Shown here piece after piece: positions 46,427-60,404 of a stretch of DNA of 64,000 bases; position 1 is the stretch's first letter, and the number at the start of each line of letters is the position of its first letter. Both the position numbers and the translations under genes were made by a program. The notes under the pieces were generated by a model. The model had not been told where the DNA came from. It saw only the letters and a list, made by a program, of their open reading frames with translations, and ran no database searches. This DNA is from Chionoecetes opilio (lineage: Eukaryota; Arthropoda; Malacostraca; Decapoda; Majidae): NCBI GenBank assembly GCA_016584305.1, contig JACEEZ010018578.1:51001-115000 (forward strand). Direction: 5' to 3'.

Positions 46427-46712
46427 CGTTTAGGCATTCGTAACCTACTACGTTAAGGCTTTCGTAACATACTACGTTTAGGCTTTTGTAACTTTACTAC
46501 GTTTAGACTTTCGTAACTTACTACGTTTAGGTTTTCGTAACTTACTACGTTTAGTTATTTGTAACTTACTACGTTTAGGCTTTCGTAACTTACTACGTTT
46601 AGGCATTCGTAACTTACTACATTTAGACTTTCGTAACTTACTACGTTTAAGCATTCGTAACTTACTACGTTTAGGCTTTCATAACTTACTACGTTTAGGC
46701 TTTCGTAACTTA
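46427..46712. repeat. 24-bp minisatellite, about 12 units
   Basis: The unit is CGTAACTTACTACGTTTAGG plus CTTT, with variants CATT, ATTT and TAGA. Because 24 is a multiple of three, the minus strand stays open (repeating VVSYESLN), but this is not a credible protein. Confidence 0.95.
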
Positions 46713-48688
<1,976 letters not shown>

Positions 48689-48859
48689 CAACGATGCCAC
48701 AACTCCACCCGCAAAACAGCCCACACAATTATCCTATTTCGTGCCGGCAGAGGAGCGCAGCCTCGCCTGGTTAGTCTGCCTTTTCCGCTTGCCTTGTCGT
48801 TCCTTATACTTGAATGCATTTGACTCCTAATGTATCTCTGTCAAGTACATCAAACAGTG

Positions 48860-49842
48860 TGCAATTTTGGTGACCTAATATATAGTTTTTTTTTCGTTGC
48901 TCTCACTGTTGGAAAAAAGACACAAAAAAACCCAAAGACAAAGTTAAAAAAAAAAATCGAATGTATAAATGAAGACCACTAAAATCACAATTCAAATTTT
49001 AAAATAATTAACCTTTATGGGCTGTTGGAGGGGGAAAGTTTTAGAATCGAATAAAAATGAGGTAAACCCGCAGTAAAAATTTTTATTTTAAAATAAACGG
49101 AAAAAAAGGGAGTAATGAACAATTAAAACGATTTTTAAAATTTTGAGGAAGCAAGATTCATACGGAAAAAAGGGGAAGGGGAGTTGGTTAAAAACCCCGT
49201 TTTTTAAATTTGGGACTTAAGGCGCGGAAACATCCTCTAAGAATTTGAATTTAAAATCTTCATGAGGTTCAAAACCCCCCTTGTTGGAGGGAAAATTAAG
49301 AATTCTTCCAGGATTTTACATTATTCGCAACCTATATCTGTTTTTTCTCCTGTGCAGATTTTTTGTTTTTTTTTTTTTGGGGGGATTTTGAATTTTGTTT
49401 AGGGGAACCAATAAAAATTTGTTCTATATTTTCAAATTCAAAGGGTTTCCCAACCCAATTTTTGGTTTTTTTTTGGTTTTGGTTTGGTTTTTTTGTGGTT
49501 TGTGTTTTTTGTTTTTTGTTGTGGTGTGTTGTTTTTTGGTGTGTTTTGTTGTGTGGGTTGTGTGGTTAATTTGTGTGTGTGTTTGGGGTTTGTGGGTGTT
49601 GTGTTTGTTGTGTGTGGTGGTGGTTTGTGGGCTTGTTGTGTTTTGTGTGGGGGTTGTGATTTGTGTGTTTTGTTGTGTTTGTTTTGGGTGTGAGTGATTG
49701 GGTTTTTGGTGTGTGTTTTTGTGTGTGTTGTTTGGGTTTTTTTCCTTTGGTTGGTGTTGTGGGTTTTTTGGGTTGGGTTGTGGTTTTGTTTGGGTAAAAG
49801 ACTTGGTTGAGGCGTTAGTGTTAGGGGGATTAGAGAGAGGGG
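48860..49842. other. Low-quality tract with collapsed GT repeat
   Basis: Homopolymer-rich text begins about 170 bp downstream of the CT array. 49450-49800 is nearly only G and T with irregular run lengths. Frames here are artefacts. Confidence 0.65.
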
Positions 49843-49941
49843 GGGAAACGGAATAGGGGGAGGGGGAAGGAGGAGGGGGAAAGAGGAGGAGGAGGGGGAA
49901 AGGAGGAGGAGGAGGAGGAGAGGAGGAGGAGGAGGAGGAGA
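49843..49941. repeat. (GGA)n array, left flank of a CR1-like copy
   Basis: GGA/AGG trinucleotides with GGGGGAAA interruptions at the left, becoming regular toward 49941, where the 3' tail of the element begins. Confidence 0.9.
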
Positions 49942-51856
49942 ATTACATAGGATTACTAGGAATAACAGACACCAGGAAACCTATTGGTCCATGACGAAGG
50001 TATCTGCTGAACTACATACTACTACCTATCAACTATTGTAAGAGGACAGTTGGAAAATGATCCCATGTCCCAAAAAGATAGGAACATGGAAGTTCGTAGT
50101 GCAAATGATGGGATATAAAATATACTAACTACAACTACCACTACCACTACAACAAATTTCGATACGGGGGACTAAATCTTGAATTCGCGGGCCCACTATC
50201 AATACCATTTACTTTACAGTGGCGTCAAGTCTGTTTTTAAATGAAGTTTTTTGTGCTGGCTTCGACAACATTGCTGGTAACTTGTTCCATCGATCAACGA
50301 CTCTAACATTGAAATAATTTTTACGGAGATGGGTTTGATGCAACGTTGACCGTTTTATTTTTTAAACCATTATTTCTTGTTGTCACTTGAGTTGAAAGCT
50401 CGAATAGGTTCTCTTGTTTAAATGACATCAAAACCTTTAGGATCTTAAAGGTTCTATCAAGTCCCCACGGATTCTACGTTTCCTTTAAGGAAAACGTATT
50501 AAGTTTCCGCAGTCTCTCTTCATAAGATGAATTTCGCAGAGATGGAATTTTTTTGGGTTTTGCTCTTCTTTGCACTGATTCCAATTTGGCTTTGATCTTT
50601 TACGAAACAGGGCGACCAGAATTGAAGGGCATATTCCAAGTGCGGCCTAACCAAGGACGTGTATAATTGTGTCATTATTTTCGGAGTTTTATGTTCAAAG
50701 TTACTTTTAAATAATGTCAACATCATTTTTTGCCTTTTTACTGGCAGCTAGGCAATGCGAACTGGTTTTTCCAGATCATTACTGATGATGACACCTAAAT
50801 CCTTTTCCTGTGTACTTCAGTTAACGATTTATTTTGCATGTGATAGTTATATTTGGGTTATCGTTGCCTATATGCATTACTTTTAACCATATATCCGAAT
50901 TGAATTTTAGTAGCCATTTATCACTCCAATCTGATATTTTTTGTCGAGATCACTTTGTATGAGTTCGCAGTTTTCTCTAGTAATGTCTTTACCGCCTAAT
51001 TTGGTGTCATCTGAAAATTTCGATATTTTAGATACAAGTCCGCAGTCCAGATCGTTGATATATTTTAGAAAAAGATAGGACCCAAGACCGAGCCCTGAGC
51101 ACCCCACTAGTGACATCTAACCAATCAGATGCCTCACCATTTATTACTACCCGTTGTTTACGATTTGAAAGCCAATCGCCAACCCCATGAACATAATTGC
51201 TCTCCTAACCCATTTTGCCCTTAGCTTGGGTCAAAGTCGCTTATGGGGAATTGTATCGAAGGCTTCTGAAAATCAAGGTTATTACATCCGAGGAATTTTT
51301 GCGTCCCAGTTTGAATAATGACATTAAAAAATCCAGTAGGTTTGTTAAGCAGGATCTCTTATTTCAAAATCTATGTTGGGAGTTTAGTATTGAGTTATTT
51401 TCATCGAAAAAAGACACTATTTTATCCCGCATATTTTCTCAATATTTTTAACAACACAGACGTTAGCTATTGGGCGATAATTACTTGCGAGGCTCTTACT
51501 CCCTTTCTTGAATATCGGTGTAACATTAGCTAATTTACACATATTAGGAACATTTTTGTCCATTAGCGATTTATTGAGAATAATCTTTAATGGAAGCGAA
51601 AGTTGACTGTGACATTCGCGAAATAATCGCGGCGAAATTTCGTCCACCCCCACGGATTTTGCTGGGTCAAGTTTCTGCAAATACTTAGATATTTCGTCTA
51701 CTGTTATCTCTCCTATTTCCAATCTATCACTTTCGAGTCCTGCATACATGTTTACTGGCTCTGGTAATGGAGCTTCGTCTTCTTTAATAAATACCGCATT
51801 AAAGTAATCATTGAGTACGAATGCCATGCTCTTATTATCATTTACCAAGATGTTAT
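49942..51856 (-). mobile_element. CR1-like non-LTR retrotransposon, copy C, between two GGA arrays
   Basis: 3' UTR 49942-50208 ends, on its own strand, TCCTAGTAATCCTATGTAAT then TCTCC into (TCC)n. The 5' end is truncated at about 51856 where another (GGA)n array starts. It is thus bounded by the same microsatellite on both sides. Confidence 0.8.
50209..51856 (-). pseudogene. CR1-like ORF2 relic (reverse transcriptase)
   Basis: Minus-strand order: NILVNDNKSMAFVLNDYFNA (linker), EISKYLQKLDPAKSVGVDEI, RLFRECHSQLSLPLKIILNK, LANVTPIFKKGSKSLASNYR and P-I (51560-51440); further on, after breaks, a degenerate palm, YLFLKYINDLDCG and ISKFSDDTKLGG (about 51060-51010) where the box is F-S-D-D; then LYTSLVRPHLEYALQFWSP (50690-50630) and a C-terminal SFKNRLDATVK before TAA at 50209. 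Several stops and frameshifts. Family features (N-Y-R-P-I, K-F-x-D-D-T-K, R-P-H-L-E-Y) match CR1/L2-type RTs and the copies at 56 and 58 kb. Confidence 0.85.
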
Positions 51857-51903
51857 GAGGAAGAGGAGGAGGAGGGGAGGAGGAGGAGGAGGAGGAGGAG
51901 GAT
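51857..51903. repeat. (GGA)n array, right flank of copy C
   Basis: About 15 GGA units. A minus-strand frame runs through it as SSSSSSSSPPPP into the RT linker, showing that frame continuity here is fortuitous. Confidence 0.95.
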
Positions 51904-54226
51904 CGCGGTTTGGCGCAGGAACTGTGTATTATTTTTCTTACATCGCCTTTCATTTCAGCAAGACAAAATTTCAGGATTCTCCATGATAGTTCTTTGCACA
52001 TGTTTATTCACAGGACTATTTGTTGAGAAATATGTATGGTGGTATTTGTGAGCTGGTGAGTTTGTAACAATGGATCATAAGTTTAATCACATGCATGGCA
52101 GGTGGCTAGGCAGTATCTATTTTGCTTATGGATTTGCTCAATTAGAATGTGTCGGCAACGTGACGGTTGGAAGTTTTTTTTTTGTTAATCAAATGAACAA
52201 GTAATTTCCCTAAAATAATGAAATTCGTCAATATATCACAGCTGAAGCTAAACAGGCGTAGCAATTTTTACTGTTCCGATAAACAGGTTGAACCACGACC
52301 AGCGTCAGGGTAGTTTGTATATATGAGTATTCAGATGGATAGATGAATAAAATAGGCATTGGGTGCTTAAAGATAAAGGCGTGAAGGAGAGATCAATAAA
52401 AAAAACCCATCTAGACATGATGGAAACTATTGAAAAAATATCCTAGGGAGTCGATTCTCAAATGTGTATTACACATAACAGGAATAAAACATATAAGCCT
52501 CAAAGCATGAAGACAATAAAGACTTGTTTAGTTTTTTGAAAGAAAAATAACGATTGGTGAGGCACTGTAGGACTGGCGTGACACGATTTGTGTTAGACGT
52601 CGATACGGAGAAACAGAGTGAGTGTCGTGAATGCTTCATAAGGGATGTATAAGCTGTTGTGAGGACAGGAATAACAATCATAGCAGTGCTTGAGAAACGG
52701 AGGAAAGTGTATGGAAAATATTCATAATGTCAGGTGAAATCAATGCAACTGGAAAGAAAACTCAAATGTAATCATATGTTGAGGAGGAGTAAAATGAAAA
52801 TCATGGTGATAGGTGAGGACTGCGACACTATAATAGCAAACACTATAACATAAAAGCATCTGAACAAGTTTCGTTCAGTTCAATCATATCAAGACACTAT
52901 GACATAACAGCCTCTGAACAGCAGCCTTTCTTTCAGTTCAATGCTATTGATTCTGATTCACGGCATTCCCAAGAAGGTCACCGCGGCAGGAAGGAAGTCT
53001 CGCCACTACTCTCTCCTTGTTTGTTTATACTAGTGTATACAAGTCTGTACCTCCGCGGTCTCGCTGTCTCCCCCACACCTCTTCAACGGAGGCTCAGGTT
53101 TCCCCCTCGGGCAGCCCACACTTACCTACACGGTCTCTCTTTTCCACCCTGGGGGTAACGAATTGAGGTTGGTGGAGGTGGAGCGAGGAAATGGGGAAGA
53201 CCCACTAATTACAGAATGTTGCCATGCTTGAGGATTAGTTCATAATCAGGAAAAAACATCCCTGTAAGCCCTAATGAAATAGGTGCTTAAACCTGCGCGT
53301 TATTTGAAGACAAAGTAAATACACTTAAATTAATGTATTTAATATGGCCTTCAATGTCTAATATCAGTGCAGGAATCATCGTGATGGAATTTTTAGTAGC
53401 AGTGAAAGTTAAAGATGCATGCATTAAGTAGCTATATTTGGAATATTTCATAACGCTGGAAAATTCCGATTATCACTAGATGCAACGTGTAAATAACAAA
53501 TAAAGCGAATAAATACAAACAGTTTGAGTCAACACTTTCGGTAATTAATTAAAGGGAGACATTTACCCTCTTAGCTACTTGCTCCTCCCTTCAGGACCCC
53601 ACCGTGACCATCCACCTCCTCGCTCCTCCTCCTATCTCCCTCTGTTTACCAGGCGTGTTTGCCTTCTTGGGGTTTTCCCGAAAACTCCTGGGCAAACAAA
53701 GCAACACAAGACTTAAAGATGTAGTGTTTCAGCATCTCTCACATCTACATACGTTGGTGTTTGCCGATGTGGGTAAACAAGCAGAAGCTCAAGACACACA
53801 GAGATCAGTACAAGGGTGAAGACAAGCGAGCTCCCAAGGAAGAAAAATACCTGAGTTTTTCACAATTTACGCAAGTTTGTGGAGGAGTAGAGGGGACAAG
53901 AAGTTTTCTTACCGATGTCGAAAACGAGAACTGAATTTAAGACATGACAAGAATAAGAGAATATGGGAAAAGGTTGCTTGCCATTCGCTAGGGCCAAGGG
54001 TAAAGGGGTGCAAGGATTTTCTGAGGTTAAAGGATTTAATGGGATATGTTTTTGAGGCTTTCTTATTGATGTTACGGGAAATGCTCTTGAGTAAACACTC
54101 GCGCTGAAAGGAAAGAAACACAAAAAAGAAGTTTACACAACAAAAAATACGAAAAAAAGAACATTTGCTCTTAAAAGAGGAAACAAGTGTTGTGTTAATC
54201 CCTATAGAGCCGAGGAAATGGTTACC
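51904..54226. other. Intergenic stretch without recognised gene
   Basis: Mixed, AT-leaning DNA. Frames at 53604-53819 and 53860-54123 lack domains. CACTATAACATAAAAGCATC and CACTATGACATAACAGCCTC at 52840-52915 form a short direct duplication. Confidence 0.45.
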
Positions 54227-54282
54227 GTGGTGTGGTGTGGTGTGGTGTGGTGTGGTGTGGTGTGGTGTGGGGTGTGGTGGTG
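54227..54282. repeat. (GGTGT)n microsatellite
   Basis: About ten TGTGG pentamers. Confidence 0.95.
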
Positions 54283-54994
54283 TTAGTGGTATGCTAAGGC
54301 TGGTAGGCGGTGGACTATGTACCCTATACATTCTATATGTTGCGTAAACCAGGCGAGTTTGAAATATCATTAATATGAGAGTAGGAACGAGTGTCCCCTT
54401 AGTAATCCTGCTGCTGTGGTTTTGTGAGTGGCGAGAGGATGAGTGGGGAAAAGATGAGGTAGGATTTAATGATGAGTTATTTCAGGATTCAGGAAGGAAG
54501 GGAGACTGGGAATAGGGAAAAAACGGGTTTGGGTCATAGCAAGAGGGGTGATTCAAGTGGGTTTAAGGGGGAGGAGGAGGAGGAAATGAGAAAAGGGTAG
54601 GGAAGGATGAAAGGGGCGCCTTTACAAAGACTCGTTAAAGGGCGGAAGCTAGGGATGAGGACCTGAGAAGCAGACTTTAAGAAGACGAGTGTTTTGAGGG
54701 GGATAGAGGAGTTGGGAGAATAAAGGTCAACGATGCGGGAATACAGAAAGAGGGTAAGATGAGAAACATGAAAAGTACGTGTGGGAAATGTAAGATTAGT
54801 GATAAAGTAAAGAGTGAAAGGCGAGAGAGAGGGTGGTGGAGGATGGAGCGGAAATAGAGGCCAGGAGAACGTAAAACAAGGGTGAGGAGAAATAGAGGCG
54901 AGGAAAGATTTGAAAGGAAGGAAGGGACAAAAATATGCGGGAGGTTAATGAAGTGGGCCTCAGGGATAAGAAGAAGAAGACGATGACGACAGAA
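54283..54994. other. Purine-rich intergenic DNA
   Basis: G/A-rich with many GGGAAA and GAGGA words. No gene recognised. Confidence 0.5.
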
Positions 54995-55105
54995 AGGAGG
55001 AGGAGGAGGAGGAGGAGATGGACGAGGAGGAGGAGGAGGAGGAGGAGGAGGAGGAGGAGGAGGAGGAGGAGGAGGAGGAGGAGGGAGGAGGGGAGGAGGA
55101 GGAGG
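54995..55105. repeat. (GGA)n array, left flank of copy A
   Basis: About 35 GGA units with two interruptions, ending at the 3' tail of the next element. Confidence 0.95.
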
Positions 55106-55392
55106 ATTACAAAGGATTACAAAGGAAACACAAACAGCAACAGACCAATAGGTCCTTACAAGGCTGTTTGCTTTAACTACACTACACTAACTAGATAATA
55201 AGAGAGTAAGGATAGGAAGTAGAAGGCTCCTCCCCACCCACCCATCCCTCCAGCCGAAGCTGACCGGAAAAGAAGTGATACCATGCAATATAGAAAAACT
55301 GCATGGAATTTGTGAGGAAAGTTGAAAGCTGTAATCTATGGCTAACTACTACTAGTTTGTGGGGGTAGGTTTAGTGCTTGATAGATAGGTCA

Positions 55393-55990
55393 TGTTATGT
55401 GTGTTATGTAATGTTGGGAACACAGTGTGGAGGTTCAAGGGTGGTGCGGCAGCCTTGCCTGGCGCTTTCTTGGGAGGCAGCAGTCAATCAGGCCCCAGCT
55501 CCGTTCGATCCACTGCGGATTGTGTACTTTCCATGTAGGACGTCGTACACTTCAATGCCTCCTGCAGCAGTGACCCCTGGTACCTTAAATCCCGATGGTG
55601 GTCACTAACTGTCAGGACCCTTACTGATCTACAGCCCGTCACAGGTCGAGAGTAGTAGTGGTAACCGTTAACTCGGGGCTATCTGTGTGTGTCATGAGGT
55701 CTAATGTAGTGTTGGTGTAGGCTCAGTGTGGAAGTTCAAGGGTGGTGCGGCAGCCTTGCCTGGCGCTTTCTTGGGAGGCAGCAGTCAATCAGGCCCCAGC
55801 TCCGTTCAATCCACTGCGGTAGTGCACTTTCCAAGTAGGACGCCGTGCACTTCAATGCCTCCTGCAGCAGTGACCCCTGGTATATAAATCCCGATGGTGG
55901 TCACTAACTGTCAGGGCCCTTACTGAACCACAACTCGTCACAGGTCAAAAGTTGTAGTAGTGACCGTTTACTCGGGGCTGTCTGAGACGT
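55393..55990. repeat. Two tandem copies of a 301-bp unit
   Basis: CAGTGTGG at 55423 recurs at 55724. Shared text includes GTTCAAGGGTGGTGCGGCAG, CCTCCTGCAGCAGTGACCCC and AATCCCGATGGTGGTCACTA. The two copies differ by a few percent. It probably belongs to the 3' UTR of copy A. Confidence 0.9.
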
Positions 55991-56070
55991 GTGGGAGGGG
56001 TTGTGTAGACGCGACTCGCAATCATTTCACGCAATGAGAGTAAGCATCAGAGGCCCGCGAGATAAATTTA

Positions 56071-56923
56071 TTATTCCGAGATAAACAGTGACAACCAGGG
56101 ATTTGATATGAGATATTTATCGAGGCGATTTTTAAATGATTCTATTGTATTTGAGTTTACTACGTCTGAGGGCAGCCCATTCCATACGCTTACAACACGG
56201 TTTGTGAAGAAGTACTTTGCTTCGTTCGTTACAAACCGTTTCCTGCTTATTTTAAATCCGTTGTTTCTAGTTGAGCTTGACCGGTCTAGCGTGAAAAGAT
56301 TTTCTGGGACTACGTTCGTAAATCCTTTGAAGATTTTAAAGACTTCGATGAGGTCACCTCTTATCCTTCGTTTTGTTAGTGGGAATAAGTTAAGTTCTTT
56401 GAGCCGATTTTCGTACGATTTATTACGAAATCTAGGTATCATTTTGGTTACTCTGCGCTGTATTTTTTCTAGTTTATCTATGTCCTTTTTTATAATAAGG
56501 TGACCAGAACTGTACACAGTATTCTAGATGGGGGCGAACAAGCGAGTTAAAAAGAGTGAGTATAATTTTTTCAGATTTGAAACTGAAAGTTCGTCCAATA
56601 AAGCCAACCAATTTATTTGCAGTTTTTACTACATCTATAATTTGGTTATTCGGTTTGAGATCTTTCGAGATTATAACGCCTAAATCTTTTTCTTTATCAA
56701 CACTTGTTAGTTGGAAATCGTTCATCACGTAACTTTTATGAGGGTTGTTATTACCGATAATATGTAGTACATGACATTTGTCAAGGTTGAAATTCATTTG
56801 CCATGTTTTTGACCATTCTGTTAGCGTGTTTAAATCGTTTTGTATGAGTTGGCGCTGAGATTCTGTAGAGGCTATGTTTGTGATTTTCGTGTCATCAGCA
56901 AATTTCGATATCCAAAATATCAA
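56071..56923 (-). pseudogene. CR1-like RT, C-terminal half
   Basis: It begins at ISKFADDTKI, the catalytic box, directly at the truncation, followed by TEWSKTWQMNFNLDKCHVLH, VDKEKDLGVIISKDLKPNNQ, GFIGRTFSFKSEKIILTLFN, SLVRPHLEYCVQFWSPYYKK. Near 56480-56517 a frameshift leads to DIDKLEKIQRRVTKMIPRF, KELNLFPLTKRRIRGDLIEV, FFTNRVVSVWNGLPSDVVNS and FKNRLDKYLI, ending at 56071. Only one frame break over 280 codons, so it is a rather young copy. Fingers and most of the palm are missing. Confidence 0.9.
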
Positions 56924-56927
56924 AATA

Positions 56928-57162
56928 CCTCCTTCCTCTTCCTCCTAGAGGAGGAATACAAAGGAATACAAAGGAAACACAAACAGAAACAGACCGATAG
57001 GTCCTTACAAGACTGTTTGCTTTAACTACACTACACTAACTAGATAATAAGAGAGAAAGGATAGGAAGTAGAAGGCTCCTCCCCACCCACCCATCCCTCC
57101 AGCCGAAGCTGGCCGGAAAAGAAGTGATACCATGCAATATAGAAAAACTGCATGGAATTTGT
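56928..57162 (-). mobile_element. Solo 3' end of copy-A family between GGA stretches
   Basis: About 220 bp nearly identical to 55106-55330 (shared GCAAACAGTC/GCCTTGTAAGG on its strand, CAGCTTCGGCTGGAGGGATG, TTTTTCTATATTGCATGG). On its own strand the tail ends CCTTTGTATTCCTTTGTATT then CCTCC. Right edge AATTTGTGAGGAGG enters the GGA array. Confidence 0.85.
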
Positions 57163-57212
57163 GAGGAGGAGGAGGAGGAGGAGGAGGAGGAGGAGGAGGA
57201 GGAGGAGGAGGA
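57163..57212. repeat. (GGA)n array between two insertions
   Basis: About 16 perfect units, flanked by the 5' edge of one CR1-like copy and the 3' tail of the next. Confidence 0.97.
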
Positions 57213-57299
57213 ACATAAGAACATAAGAACATAAGAAAATAAGGAAGCTACAAGAGGCCGCGAGGCCTACACTTGGTAGTTCCTGTCACCTAACACTAC

Positions 57300-60240
57300 C
57301 TACATCCACCTTTCGTCCCCATCCATGAACCTATCCAGCTCCTCTTTAAAGCTCCCTAATGACTTCGCACTAACTACCTGTCTACTGAGACCATTCCATT
57401 CATTCACCACCCTATTTGTGAACTAGTTTTTCCCTATTTACTTTCTAAATGTACGCTTTTCCAGCTTGCATCCGTTACTTCTTACTCTACCCTGGTTAAA
57501 AGCCTTAAGAACTTTTCCTACCTCTCCTTTATTAAATCCATTTATCCACTTAAAAACTTCTATCAGATCGCCCCTTACTCTTCGTCTCTTGAGTGAGTGT
57601 AATTTTAATAACTTCAATCTCCTCTCATAACTAAAGTTACGCATCCCTTGTATCATTTTGGTCACCCTTCTCTGTACTGTTTCTAACAAGGCTATATCCA
57701 TCCTGTAATATGGAGACCAAAACTGAACCGCATAGTCTAGGTGAGGCCTGACTAGAGCCAGATAAAGCTTTAGAATAACTTCCGCACTTCTACTTTTAAC
57801 ACTTCTGGTAATGAATCCTATTACTCTATTAGCTCTATTTCTGGCCTCAATACATTGTTTCCTAGGTCGGAGGTCTGGGCTCACCCTCACTGCAAGATCT
57901 TTTTCACCTTCTGATCTTTTCAGCGATACATTGCTTATGGTGTATCCATTACCAGGGTTTTTTCTACCAACATTCATAACGCTGCATTTATCAATATTAA
58001 ATTCCATCTGCCATCTGACTGCCGACTCGTTAAGTCTATCTAAATCTCCCTGCAATATGTTTACATCAGACTGTAATCCAATAATCCTACCTAACTTAGT
58101 ATCATCAGCAAACTTGATGATATCACTGCTAATCCCACTATCCAAGTCGTTGATGTAAATAGAAAATAGTAATGGACCCAAAACAGACCCTTGTGGAACT
58201 CCACTTGTCACCAGTCCCCATTCAGATTTAGAACCATTAATTGTAACTCTTTGTTGTCTATTACTTAGCCAAGCTCTGATTCAATGAAGAACCTTCCCAT
58301 CTATTCCATGAGCCCTCACCTTATTTAAGAGTCGCTCGTGTGGTACTTTGTCAAATGCCTTACTAAAGTCCAGATATATTATATCATAATCCTTATCATT
58401 ATCTGCCGTCTCATAAACTTTCCTATAAAAGCTCAATAAATTGGTGAGACATGACCTACCCTTGGTGAATCCACGTTGTGAATCATTGATCAAACTATGT
58501 TTATCTAAGTGCTCTCTAATGTTTTTTGCAATAATAGATTCCATTAATTTACCCACCACTGATGTTAGACTAACGGGTCTATAATTTGACTTCAGTCCTC
58601 TGTCTCCCTTCTTGAATATGGGAACAACATTTCCTTTCCTCCACAATAATGGCACATCGCCTATCTCAACCGATTTCCTAAAAATGTGCACTAACGACTC
58701 ACTAACAACCTCTTTGCATTCCTTTAATACCCTGGGATACACTTCAACTGGTCCTGGCGATTTAAAAAAATTTCATTTTATCTATACCCTCCTCCACCAT
58801 TTCCCTAGTTATCACAATATCTTTGAGTTTCTCCTCATTGCTTCCTTTGAACATCTGTTTACTATCAGGTATCGTCTGTGTATCCTCCTCCGTAAAAACA
58901 CTTAAGAAATAATCATTTAGACTCTTACACATATCCTCATCCGTATTTAAGACCTCACCCTGTCCTGACCTTAACGGCCCAACTAATTCCCTTGTCTTTG
59001 TTTTATTTACCTGATAGAACCCCTTTGGGACCCTTTTCGCCTGTCCTGCTACTTTAATCTCATAATTGTTCTTAGCAACTCGAGTTAATTTCTTCACTGG
59101 CCTTACCATCACGTTATACTGTTCTTTGTTTACCAATCCTGCCATGAACCTTATATAAATGTTTCTTTTGACTCCAATGTTGTGTTTTAAATTGGTGGTC
59201 ATCCATTTTGGATCACCCTTTCTGGACCTTATTTCCCTATAAGGAATATTTCTTTTCTGTCCGTCAATTATATTCCTTACAAATGAGGTATAATCCTCCT
59301 CAGCCCTGACCTCACTTCCCTGTCTAACCGCTCTAATTACCTCCTCAGCCCCGACCTCACTTCCATATCTAACCGCGCCAATTACCTCCAGGTGCCTTCC
59401 TAATCCTTCATAATTGGCCTTTCCAGCTGTCATCGCCCTATCCTTATCCTGGGAAAATTTCTTCCCCTCCATCCTACACCTCTTATTAATAACCTCCAGG
59501 TGTCTTCTTAATCCTGCATAATTGGCCTTTCTGAAATTAGGTATTCGATGCTTATTGCCACTTAATTTTCCAACTTCCCATTTTAAGCTAAATCTGATCT
59601 CATAATGGTCGCTATTGTCTAAATTCACACCGACCTCCACATTTGTAACTAAATCGTCTCTATTTGTCAGCAATAGATCTAGAATATTATCTCCTCTAGT
59701 AGGCTCCTTGATTACTTGACTTAGGAAGTTATCCTGGATTTTATTTAACAATTCATCTGCGTCGCTGTCACCTATGATTAAATCCCAGTCTATATTCCTA
59801 AGATTAAAATCTCCCACCACGCATAATCGATTATATCTGCAGACCTTGTATATTTCTTCCCATATAGGAGCTGAATCCTCTTTACATAAGTTTGGAGGCA
59901 AATACACTACACCCAAAACCATTTTCTCAGTTCCCTCCGTAACCTCTACCCATATAGACTCTATGCTGTCATCTGTTTTTATAACATTATTAACACAACA
60001 CTGCAATGCATCTCTTGCATAAAGCGCAACTCCTCCACCTCGTCTGCCTACTCTGTCCTTGTGAAATAACTTATACCCAGCTATCTCGACTTCCGGACCG
60101 GGAAAGGAGGAATACCTTTCCTGACATATCCAACCATGTTTCTGTTAATGCTATTATATCAAAATCCTCTACACTAGTTATTCCTCTCAGGAAATCTATC
60201 TTTTAAAAAATATTCCTACAGTTTGTATAGTAAACCTTCA
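57300..60240 (-). pseudogene. CR1-like ORF2: APE endonuclease plus reverse transcriptase
   Basis: Endonuclease: YYTNCRNIF, DFDIIALTETWLD (60175-60125), RRGGGVALYARDAL, VVGDFNLRNIDW, ILDLLLTNRDDLV and NLDNSDHYEIRF. Linker: SRKGDPKWMTTNLKHNIGVK and a duplicated LRRHLEVI/LGRHLEVI block. RT: NVVPIFKKGDRGLKSNYRPV, RGFTKGRSCLTNLLSFY, IIYLDFSKAFDKVPHERLL, TSGVPQGSVLGPLLFSIYIN, DIIKFADDTKLG, SLVRPHLDYAVQFWSPYY-type block, KRRRVRGDLIEVFKWINGF. C terminus NRVVNEWNGLSRQVVSAK and DRFMDGDERWM before TAG at 57300. All catalytic motifs are visible. Damage: TAA at 60203, a frameshift at about 60118, one extra A in an A7 run (58764-58770), TGA at 58281, TAA at 57438 and TAG at 57423. The product would nick the target and prime reverse transcription. 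Confidence 0.93.
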
Positions 60241-60404
60241 AGCAACTTGTCTTCTTTTTGTCAATTTTCCTTTTATCTTTAACTAAACCCCTCCTCTCTC
60301 TCTTCTTACGAATCACTTTAGTTCCCTGCCTTCTGAAACTCCTCCTAGTGTCGCAAGTTTCCTTTACCCCGACCCCAGTGTCTAAACCCCGGTTCTCTGT
60401 CTTA

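Larger units (their letters stand above)
55106..56927 (-). mobile_element. CR1-like retrotransposon, copy A, 5'-truncated
   Basis: 3' tail at 55106-55330, on its own strand ending TTTCCTTTGTAATCC twice and then TCC repeats. A tandem-duplicated 3' UTR lies at 55390-55990 and the RT relic at 56071-56923. The 5' edge at about 56927 meets CCTCCTTCCTCTTCCTCC, a decayed TCC/GGA junction. That the tail belongs to the same copy as the RT is an inference from order and strand. Confidence 0.65.

Noticed and set aside
51821..52051. Plus-strand frame through the GGA array (EEEEEGRRRRRR)
   Set aside because: Repeat translation opposite the RT relic.
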